From the NCBI GenBank assembly GCA_005881085.1, contig VBGU01000196.1, forward strand, positions 7,202 to 12,347: a stretch of DNA of 5,146 nt. Reading direction: 5' to 3'. The notes under the pieces are model-generated. The model did no database searches, had not been told where the DNA came from, and saw only the letters and a program-made list of their open reading frames with translations. Positions 1 to 5,146 of the stretch are shown piece after piece (within the stretch, counting starts at the first letter, position 1; each line of letters begins with the position of its first letter). Source of the stretch: Chloroflexota bacterium (GTDB lineage: Bacteria; Chloroflexota; Limnocylindria; P2-11E). Position numbers and translations under genes: made by a program.

Positions 1-377
1 GCGTTCGCGACCGAAAAGATCACCGATCCCACGAGCGCGTCCTCCGGACGGTCGACGGCGATCCAGCCAACCAGTGACACAAGCCAGAACGCGAGCGCCT
101 GCACGATGACCGTGACGATGGTCGCGACCGCGATCGAGACTTGCGAGACGTAGGCGACGAGCACCGGACGGAGGAGCGTTCTCATCGCGGCGAGAGCGAG
201 CGCGGCGAGGAGGCCGGATGGAATGTCGCGCAGGGTGAGGCCGGGAATGATCCACGCCGTCACGACGAGCGCCAGGATGGCGATGACGAGCGTCGCGACA
301 CCGCGGCGTACGACGCCACCTCGGCCACCCGTCCATCGCGAAAGCAGATGGAGCTGGGTCGCGTAGAAGCCGATCAC
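1..377 (-). CDS. Multi-spanning membrane protein, holin-4/YvlD-like N-terminus (partial, runs off left edge)
   Basis: The minus-strand frame is open from a GTG at 377 to the window edge, giving about 125 residues with no stop. The GTG is the only standard start downstream of the in-frame TGA near 457. Only a weak purine stretch (GAGCG) precedes it. The product has a short basic N-terminus, then hydrophobic segments at about residues 27-46 (ending WIIPGL), 53-70, 78-105, and the start of another after 112. The sequence GLLAALALAAMRTLLRPVLV (about 54-73) resembles the conserved block of holin-4 superfamily (YvlD-like) membrane proteins, where a helix ends in a short polar-plus-RP(V/I)L motif. 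From general knowledge, some high-GC bacteria fuse this module to a C-terminal phosphodiesterase/alkaline-phosphatase-like domain; the missing part would decide this. Function is unknown. The membrane location is well supported, the family assignment only moderately. Its start lies 20 bp from the divergent metallo-hydrolase start. Confidence 0.62.
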   Translation of the reverse strand, partial: MIGFYATQLHLLSRWTGGRGGVVRRGVATLVIAILALVVTAWIIPGLTLRDIPSGLLAALALAAMRTLLRPVLVAYVSQVSIAVATIVTVIVQALAFWLVSLVGWIAVDRPEDALVGSVIFSVAN

Positions 378-385
378 GCGCGCAT

Positions 386-391
386 TACGCT
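386..391 (+). promoter_or_regulatory. Possible leaderless -10 box (TACGCT) before the metallo-hydrolase
   Basis: TACGCT fits the TANNNT -10 pattern and ends 6 nt before GTG 398, the spacing expected if transcription begins at or next to the start codon. No Shine-Dalgarno is present, which agrees with a leaderless mRNA. No convincing -35 hexamer is visible, and such a short motif can occur by chance. Confidence 0.25.
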
Positions 392-397
392 CGATCG

Positions 398-1148
398 GTG
401 AGCCCGCGCCTTTGTTACCTCGGACACTCGACGGTTCTCCTCGAGATGGACGGCGTCAGCATTCTCACCGACCCGGTCCTCGTCGATCGTCTGGGCTTGC
501 TCCACAGGCACAGCGACGCCGTCGCGCACCTACGACGCGAATATCGACGTCGTCCTCATTTCACACGCGCACCACGACCATCTGCATTTGCCCTCTCTGC
601 GCCGTTGCCGCGGACGACTCCGGATCGTCGTACCGAGAGGCCTCGGGAGGCTCGCGAGCCGCGCCGGCCACGACGTCGTCGAGGTAGCCGCTGGCGAACG
701 ATTGGATATCGGGAGCGTCCGCATAGAAGCCATTCGCGCGGAGCACGATGGACGTCGACGACCGTTCGGTCCGAACGCCCCATCGCTGGGCTACCGGATC
801 ACCGGCTCGTCCCGCGTGTACTTCGCTGGCGATACGGACCTCTTCGCGGAAATGGCCGACCTCGCCGGGACCGTTGACGTCGCGCTCCTGCCGGTCTGGG
901 GCTGGGGCCCCCGCCTCGGGACCGGCCACCTCGATCCTGGTCGCGCGGCAGAGGCGGTTCTTCGGATCCAGCCTCGGCTCGCGATCCCCATCCACTGGGG
1001 CACGTTCTACCCCTTCACGTTCGCACGCTTCTGGCCGCACCCGCTCGGGGATCCCCCGCGCGACTTCGCACGCGAAGCCGCGCGCATCGCGCCTGCGACG
1101 GAGGTGCGGATCCTCACGCCGGGCGAGGCGATGGAGTTAGGCCGCTAG
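398..1148 (+). CDS. MBL-fold metallo-hydrolase (COG2220/UlaG-like), interrupted by a frameshift
   Basis: Read across two frames, this encodes a metallo-beta-lactamase-fold hydrolase of about 250 residues, normal for the stand-alone family. Frame one, from GTG 398, gives MSPRLCYLGHSTVLLEMDG followed by ILTDPVL, the typical first strands of UlaG/NAPE-PLD-like enzymes. The family signature then continues in the other frame from about position 528. It shows the zinc motif HAHHDH at 564-581, then AEHDGRRRPFGP, FAGDTDLF (metal-bridging Asp), PVWGWGP, GTGHLDP and IHWGTF (last metal His), ending at TAG 1146-1148. Frame one stops uselessly at 877. Frame two has no ATG, GTG or TTG between its upstream stop at 399 and a TTG at 588, which lies beyond the zinc motif, so a downstream start would give an enzyme without its metal site. 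The gene is therefore a recent pseudogene, or the sequence has an indel error. Substrate is unknown; the protein is probably cytoplasmic, with no signal peptide. No Shine-Dalgarno precedes GTG 398. Confidence 0.8.
521..531 (+). other. Frameshift site within the metallo-hydrolase gene
   Basis: Homology-like sequence switches from the 398 frame (ending DAVA) to the frame that reads YDANIDVVLISHAHHDH. The switch needs either one base removed or two bases added. The junction lies in a GTCGCGCACC stretch. Adding one GC unit would give DAVARTYDANIDVV with no other change, so contraction of a short GC repeat is one economical explanation. There is no slippery homopolymer or stimulatory structure that would suggest programmed frameshifting. 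Confidence 0.7.
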
Positions 1149-2756
1149 GTTCGCGTCCGCGGTGGCCGCGGTCCGTGCCGGGGCTTCGCGGAGGAACGCG
1201 ACGACCAGGACCACCACCAGGGCCGCGGCGATCCCGAAGGTGAACGTGCTCGCGGTCGCGATCGAGAAGGCACGGTGAATCGCCTCGACGATGGCGGGCA
1301 CGAACGGCTCGAGCTGGGCGCGCGCGCCAGGCGGCGTCGCGGCGAGGATCGCCTGTCCGATATCCCCGACACCCGAAAGCCGACCGATCGCGGCGGTTCC
1401 GGAGCCCGCGAAGCCCGCGGCGACCTGCGGGGGGACGGACGCGGCGAGCTGCACGGGCAGCTCCTCTGCCAGCCGCGAACCGAACACCGTTCCAGCGATG
1501 GCCAGGCCGACGCTTCCGCCGAGCTGCTGGAACAAAGTCAGGCTGCTCGTCGCGGTGCCGATCTGCCGCGGCGCGACCGCACCCTGCACCACGAGGGTGA
1601 AGACCGAGAACACCGGGCCGACCCCGAGGCCCGTGATGAACATCCAGACGAAGAGGACGGGCAGCGGCGTGTCCGCCCGTAGGTTCGAAAGGAGGAACAG
1701 CCCGACGCCGAGGGTGACGCCGGCACCGAGCGCGAGCAGCTTGTAGCGCCCGGTGCGTGCCACGATCTGGCCCGAACCCATCGCGCTGATGATCAAGCCA
1801 CCAAGTAGGGCGAGCAGCTGGTAACCGGACTGCGTCGCGCTCGAGCCGCCCACGACTTGGAACCAGCGCGGTAGGAACACGATCGGGGCGAAGAATGCCA
1901 TCGAAGCGACGAACATCGCGATCACCGAGATCGTGAACGAGCGGTTGCGGAAGAGGCCGAGCGGGATCAGGGGCTCAGCAGCGCGCGACTCGACCCACAC
2001 GAAGATCGCCGCGATCGCGAGCCCAAGGATGATGAGACCGCCCACCGCTGGGTCGCTCCAGTTGCCGGTCTGCTTGTTGGTGAGTCCGACAAGTAATGGC
2101 ACGAGCGCACCCGCGAGCACCGACGCGCCGAGGTAATCGATCTTCGGCCTGGCTCCGCTGGGTCGGAACGTCGGCAGCGCGCGCCAGATCACCGCGAAAA
2201 CGATCGCGCCGAGCGGAAGATTCACGAAGAACACCCAGTGCCAGCCGACCGTGTCGGTGATGACCCCGCCAATCGCGGGTCCGATCACCGAGCTCAGCCC
2301 GAAGATCCCGCCCACGAGACCTTGGTACTTTCCGCGCTCGCTCGCGTCGAACATGTCTCCGATGACCGCGAGAGCGACCGGAAACAGCGCCCCGGCGCCA
2401 AGACCTTGGATCCCCCGGAATGCGACGAACTGCCACATCTCCTGTGAGAGGCCGGAGAGCAACGACCCGATGAGGAACACCGAGACGGCGAAGAGGAGAA
2501 TGGGTCGGCGACCGAAGAGGTCCGACAGCTTTCCGTAGATCGGCCCGCTTATGGTGGCCGTGAGGATGTACGCCGTAAACGCCCACGTGTAGATGTCGTT
2601 GCCGCGAAGGTCGGTCACGATCCGCGGGAGCGCGGTCCCGACGACGGTCTGATCGAGCGCCGCGAGGAACAGTCCAAGGAGGACCGCGGCGACGATCTGC
2701 GTACGGGTGCGTGGATCCACGCCAACGGGCACAGCGGTAGCGACGGCCTGCGTCAT
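1137..2756 (-). CDS. DHA2-family MFS efflux transporter (EmrB/QacA type, 14 TMS)
   Basis: The product is a 539-residue inner-membrane proton-coupled antiporter of the DHA2 drug-efflux family, which is typically 14 TMS and about 500 residues. Family motifs appear in order: LDQTVVGTALP in TM1 (residues 34-44, with the DHA2-typical Asp35), motif A GKLSDLFGRR (75-84), motif B RGIQGLGAG (114-122), and the antiporter motif C GLSSVIGPAIGG (153-164). A hydrophobic C-terminal half follows, with a long loop before the last helix and a short Ala-rich tail. The start is set at ATG 2756 because AGGAG (2767-2771) lies 10 nt upstream and the mature N-terminus is family-like. The frame stays open to a TTG at 2834, but those 26 extra residues have no Shine-Dalgarno or family support. 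Substrate cannot be read from sequence; drugs, lipids or metabolites are all known in the family. No adjacent regulator is seen. The 3' end overlaps the convergent metallo-hydrolase gene by 12 bp. Confidence 0.95.
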   Translation of the reverse strand: MTQAVATAVPVGVDPRTRTQIVAAVLLGLFLAALDQTVVGTALPRIVTDLRGNDIYTWAFTAYILTATISGPIYGKLSDLFGRRPILLFAVSVFLIGSLLSGLSQEMWQFVAFRGIQGLGAGALFPVALAVIGDMFDASERGKYQGLVGGIFGLSSVIGPAIGGVITDTVGWHWVFFVNLPLGAIVFAVIWRALPTFRPSGARPKIDYLGASVLAGALVPLLVGLTNKQTGNWSDPAVGGLIILGLAIAAIFVWVESRAAEPLIPLGLFRNRSFTISVIAMFVASMAFFAPIVFLPRWFQVVGGSSATQSGYQLLALLGGLIISAMGSGQIVARTGRYKLLALGAGVTLGVGLFLLSNLRADTPLPVLFVWMFITGLGVGPVFSVFTLVVQGAVAPRQIGTATSSLTLFQQLGGSVGLAIAGTVFGSRLAEELPVQLAASVPPQVAAGFAGSGTAAIGRLSGVGDIGQAILAATPPGARAQLEPFVPAIVEAIHRAFSIATASTFTFGIAAALVVVLVVAFLREAPARTAATADANLAA

Positions 2757-2878
2757 TCGGGTCGTACTCCTATCAAATGGGGTCTTGTGATTGAACAGCA
2801 CCAGGGGCCAAAAGATTCGTTTCCTCGGATGCAATGTGTCTTTCCCAACGGAACAGGGGGCTCCGGTGCCCGCACGCG
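2757..2878 (-). other. Intergenic gap between peptidase and MFS gene
   Basis: This gap of 122 bp is visibly more A/T-rich than the flanking genes and is the longest non-coding stretch in the window, so it probably holds the transporter promoter. I could not assign a convincing -35/-10 pair on the minus strand. A GGGC/GCCC 4-bp hairpin at 2858-2871 follows the peptidase stop, but it has no T tract and is too weak to call a terminator. Confidence 0.4.
2767..2771 (-). promoter_or_regulatory. Ribosome binding site for the MFS transporter
   Basis: On the minus strand AGGAG precedes ATG 2756 by 10 nt. It selects this ATG over the upstream in-frame TTG at 2834. Confidence 0.7.
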
Positions 2879-4666
2879 TTACCCGATCGGCTCCTGCGTG
2901 CCAATGTTGCGTGCGGCGAACGCGATCTGCATTTCGACCTGGCGGATCTGCTCGTCGACCACGAGCGAGCCATGGCCGGCGTCGAAGCGGTACTCCTCCA
3001 ACTTCTTGCCGAGCTCCATGAGGCGCTCGCGGTAGATGTCAACGCTTCGCGAAGGGCACCGGGGATCGTTCTGTCCCACGAGAAGGAGCATTGGCACCTT
3101 GACGTTCTCTATGTAGGTGATCGGGTTGCTCCGGCGGTAGCTCTCGGGCACCTCGACCGGCGTGCCGCCGAAGAGATCGGCGTCGTACTTCTTGAGCGGC
3201 TCCATCTCGTCCTCGAACGCGGCGACGTAGTCGCCGATCGGGACGATCCCGATGCCGAGCGCCCAACGCTCCGGCTGAACCCCGAGGCCGAGAAGGGTGA
3301 GGTAGCCGCCCCACGATCCACCGGAAAGCACGGTGCGCTTTGGATCGGCGATGCCGACCTGGACGACCCAGTCGTGCACCTTCGCGATGTCCTCGAGCTC
3401 GGTGAGTCCGGGCTTGCCGACGATCGCGTCGCACCAGAGCTTCCCGTATCCGTTCGAGCCTCGGTAATTCACGAGGACGACGGCGAACCCGTGGTCAACC
3501 CATGCCTGATTCCGCGCCGAGAATTCGTCGCGATCGTGCGACTCGGGGCCGCCGTGGATGATGAAGATCGTCGGGTGCGGACGCACGCCTTTCGGTTCGG
3601 CGGCGAAAACGTGGATGCCGTCGACATCGATGTCCGCATAGGGCGTCCCCGCGGGCGCCGCCTCTCCGGGCGCCCGCAAGACGATGCCATCGCGTCCGCG
3701 GATGACCGGCGCCTCGGCCGCGCGCTGCCACATGTACCAGACGTCGCCGTCGGGACGGACCCGCGCCTCGCTCACGCTCCCAGGCTCGGTGGAGAGCCGC
3801 TCGATCTGCTTTGTCGCGAGATCGAGCCGGTAGAGCTCCCCCCGCCCGCGGTGGTCGTGCGCGATGAGGAGGGCCCGGGCATCCGGATACCAGTCGGCGG
3901 AAACCTCGCCGGGTAGATCGATGGCGAGCTCCTCATCGCGGCCGGCCGCCGCATCGAAGATGAGCGGGCGCTTCAGACCCTGGCGCTCGTGGAGCACGAT
4001 GAGGCGCTGGTCTCCGGCGACCGGCGACCAGTGCGAGGGCTCGAGCCCCTTGCCGGGGCCGTCCCAGCGCTCGGCGACCTTCTGACCCTCGAGATCGAGG
4101 ACCCGCAGCGCGCGGTTGCGGCTGTCGCCGTGCTCGCTGTGCGCGATCGCGAAGAGCCGCTCGTCGCGCGATATCCCCACCACCGCGGCGCTCTGGGGGT
4201 GCGAATACACGAGCTTCGGCTCGGCGTCGTCACGGACGAGATAGATCGTCGTGCCCTCGTCGCTGCGCGAGCGGCCGACGATCTCGAACGACGACGCGAT
4301 CGCGATGCGCGCGCTGTACGCCGGCGCGAGCTGCTCGAGGATCGGCTCGGACCCGCCGCGGCCGAACAGCTCGACGCGGAAGTGGCCCAGCTCGTTTCCC
4401 TTCGCGTCGTCGAACCAGTAGATGCGCTTTCCGGCGGGATCGAGACGCGGTGGGACCATGTAGCCGGTGCCGGCGGGGCGATCGGTGACCTGCCGGTGTT
4501 CGTTCGCGGCGCGGTCCCACGCGTAGACCTCGAACTTGCCGCTCTCGTTCGAGATGTAGACAAGCCGGTCGGGGTTGTCCCGCGCCCACGTCGGAAAAGA
4601 GAGTCGCGCCGCGCGATAGCGTCGCTTCCATGTGGTCTCGGTGGCGGTGATCGTGGGGGCGGTCAA
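2879..4666 (-). CDS. S9-family serine peptidase (prolyl oligopeptidase / acylaminoacyl-peptidase-like)
   Basis: This 595-residue protein has the two-domain S9 layout. Residues about 25-330 are beta-propeller-like repeats (for example LVYISNESGKFEVYAWD, RLFAIAHSEHG, DWYPDARALLIAHDHRG). Residues about 345-590 are an alpha/beta-hydrolase. The triad is complete: nucleophile Ser451 in GGSWGGY, Asp534 in GQNDPRCP, and His565 in DAGHG. HGGP at 371-374 supplies the oxyanion-hole region, and VNYRGSNGYG (399-408) is a family signature. There is no signal peptide or membrane segment, so it is probably cytoplasmic, cleaving short peptides or blocked N-terminal residues; exact specificity is inference. 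The start is a TTG at 4666, the only ATG/GTG/TTG between the in-frame TAG at 4709-4711 and the conserved RRYRAARLSFPTWARDNPDRLVY region; the next in-frame Met is residue 70. No Shine-Dalgarno is visible. It lies 58 bp downstream of the ACT gene and may be co-transcribed or have its own promoter. Confidence 0.95.
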   Translation of the reverse strand: MTAPTITATETTWKRRYRAARLSFPTWARDNPDRLVYISNESGKFEVYAWDRAANEHRQVTDRPAGTGYMVPPRLDPAGKRIYWFDDAKGNELGHFRVELFGRGGSEPILEQLAPAYSARIAIASSFEIVGRSRSDEGTTIYLVRDDAEPKLVYSHPQSAAVVGISRDERLFAIAHSEHGDSRNRALRVLDLEGQKVAERWDGPGKGLEPSHWSPVAGDQRLIVLHERQGLKRPLIFDAAAGRDEELAIDLPGEVSADWYPDARALLIAHDHRGRGELYRLDLATKQIERLSTEPGSVSEARVRPDGDVWYMWQRAAEAPVIRGRDGIVLRAPGEAAPAGTPYADIDVDGIHVFAAEPKGVRPHPTIFIIHGGPESHDRDEFSARNQAWVDHGFAVVLVNYRGSNGYGKLWCDAIVGKPGLTELEDIAKVHDWVVQVGIADPKRTVLSGGSWGGYLTLLGLGVQPERWALGIGIVPIGDYVAAFEDEMEPLKKYDADLFGGTPVEVPESYRRSNPITYIENVKVPMLLLVGQNDPRCPSRSVDIYRERLMELGKKLEEYRFDAGHGSLVVDEQIRQVEMQIAFAARNIGTQEPIG

Positions 4667-4674
4667 GAAAAACG

Positions 4675-4680
4675 AGTGTA
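4675..4680 (-). promoter_or_regulatory. Possible leaderless -10 box (TACACT) before the S9 peptidase
   Basis: On the minus strand TACACT, close to the TATAAT consensus, ends 8 nt before TTG 4666, and no Shine-Dalgarno lies between. That spacing would place the transcript start at or next to the initiation codon. A matching -35 hexamer is not evident, so the call is tentative. Confidence 0.3.
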
Positions 4681-4724
4681 TGGGCGCGTCGATGGGACAG
4701 CGGAAGGGCTAGGTGGCCGTGGCG

Positions 4725-5132
4725 CTACCGCCGAGCAGCCGCGGGTGCGGCCTCCTTCGTGAGGGCCTCCTTCACTTTCTGGATGTTGTCGGCCCCGACG
4801 ACTAAGCGGTTGTTCGTTGCCACGTAGGTCAGGTTCACGTTCACATTGGCGTCGGCGATCCGCCGGTAGAGGCTCGCGGACGCGCCCGGTTTGTCCTCTA
4901 CGTCAATAACGACGACCGGCTGCTCGGTGCTGATCTTGAAGCCGGCCGACTCCAGCGCGCGCCGTGTCGCCTGCGCGTCCTTCGTGAGTATGTGGAGAAC
5001 TGCCTCGCCACCGCAGGGGAATCCGGCACCGCCTTCGAGGTTGATGCCGGCCTTCGCGATCGCCTCAGTCGCCTTCGCAAGCGTCCCCGGACGGTCCGCG
5101 AGAGTGATGGTCAAGTCCTGCATCGTCTGCAA
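4725..5132 (-). CDS. Tandem ACT-domain protein (putative amino-acid-binding regulator)
   Basis: This is a 135-residue cytoplasmic protein made of two ACT modules. The first (about residues 5-67) opens LTITLADRPGTLAKATEAIAKAGINL, the classic ACT strand, Gly/Pro turn and helix, and includes GFPCGGEAVLHILTKD. The second (about 72-125) opens VVVIDVEDKPGASASLYRRIADANVNV. The remainder is an Ala/Lys/Arg-rich tail. ACT pairs usually bind amino acids at their interface. No catalytic or DNA-binding domain is fused, so it resembles stand-alone ACT proteins of high-GC bacteria whose targets are mostly unknown. The start is TTG 5132 because GGAGGTG (5137-5143) lies only 4 nt upstream; the in-frame ATG at 5123 would sit 13 nt away. 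The fold assignment is strong; the regulatory role and ligand are inference. It is the first of three co-oriented minus-strand genes seen here. Confidence 0.9.
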   Translation of the reverse strand: MQTMQDLTITLADRPGTLAKATEAIAKAGINLEGGAGFPCGGEAVLHILTKDAQATRRALESAGFKISTEQPVVVIDVEDKPGASASLYRRIADANVNVNLTYVATNNRLVVGADNIQKVKEALTKEAAPAAARR

Positions 5133-5136
5133 TGCA

Positions 5137-5143
5137 CACCTCC
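5137..5143 (-). promoter_or_regulatory. Strong Shine-Dalgarno for the ACT-domain gene, selecting a TTG start
   Basis: The minus-strand GGAGGTG is a seven-base match to the usual 16S anti-Shine-Dalgarno. It ends 4 nt before TTG 5132 and 13 nt before the in-frame ATG at 5123, favouring the TTG. Confidence 0.7.
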
Positions 5144-5146
5144 CAA

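Noticed and set aside
141..401. An 86-codon plus-strand frame at the left end.
   Set aside because: The product is almost entirely charged residues (Arg/Glu/Asp) and mirrors the hydrophobic membrane protein on the minus strand.
515..535. Programmed ribosomal frameshifting in the metallo-hydrolase.
   Set aside because: No slippery heptamer, homopolymer, internal Shine-Dalgarno at a suitable distance or downstream structure is apparent; a mutation or sequence error is simpler.
561..1040. A 159-codon minus-strand open frame opposite the metallo-hydrolase.
   Set aside because: The plus strand carries clear MBL motifs over the same bases; the minus product shows no domain features.
2757..2834. 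A 26-residue N-terminal extension of the MFS transporter from TTG 2834.
   Set aside because: The AGGAG site at 2767-2771 points to ATG 2756, and the extension is not typical of the DHA2 family N-terminus.
2858..2871. GGGC/GCCC hairpin after the peptidase stop, considered as an intrinsic terminator.
   Set aside because: A 4-bp stem followed by C/T-mixed sequence rather than a T run; too weak to support.
2834..3916. A 360-codon plus-strand open frame antisense to the S9 peptidase.
   Set aside because: It is the mirror of the high-GC peptidase gene, whose motifs and triad are unmistakable. The antisense product is Arg/Asp/Val-rich without recognisable domains, and it overlaps the intergenic gap.
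4721..4732. GGCG-CTAC-CGCC hairpin at the end of the ACT gene, considered as a terminator.
   Set aside because: The stem is only 4 bp, it contains the stop codon, and no T tract follows; such short GC stems are common by chance in this composition.
3989..4762. A 257-codon plus-strand open frame antisense to the peptidase N-terminal half and the end of the ACT gene.
   Set aside because: Low-complexity Arg/Ala/Val/Glu composition typical of a GC-rich shadow frame; it overlaps two well-supported genes.

Overview
This window is a high-GC bacterial chromosomal segment with G/C-rich third codon positions, short intergenic gaps and frequent GTG/TTG starts. These traits fit soil-type or aquatic lineages such as Chloroflexota or Actinobacteriota. 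That assignment is inference, because no rRNA or other lineage marker is present. No RNA gene, mobile element, CRISPR array or origin could be seen.

Layout, left to right. (1) Positions 1-377, minus strand: the N-terminal part of a multi-spanning membrane protein that runs off the left edge. It resembles the holin-4/YvlD-like membrane proteins. (2) Positions 398-1148, plus strand: an MBL-fold metallo-hydrolase (COG2220/UlaG-like). Its N-terminus and its metal-binding core lie in different frames, so it carries a frameshift near 521-531. (3) Positions 1137-2756, minus: a 14-TMS DHA2 (EmrB/QacA-type) MFS efflux transporter whose 3' end overlaps the metallo-hydrolase gene tail-to-tail by 12 bp. 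(4) Positions 2879-4666, minus: an S9-family serine peptidase (beta-propeller plus alpha/beta-hydrolase) with a complete catalytic triad. (5) Positions 4725-5132, minus: a small tandem-ACT-domain protein with a near-perfect Shine-Dalgarno sequence.

The three right-hand genes are co-oriented (ACT, then peptidase, then transporter in transcription order) with gaps of 58 and 122 bp. They could be partly co-transcribed, but their functions do not form an obvious pathway: possible amino-acid sensing, peptide cleavage and drug/solute export. The metallo-hydrolase and the left-edge membrane gene are divergent, with start codons only 20 bp apart.

I see no convincing novel multi-gene system. The points worth checking are the frameshift in the metallo-hydrolase, the very tight divergent start region, and two genes that lack Shine-Dalgarno sequences but have TANNNT boxes at leaderless-type spacing.
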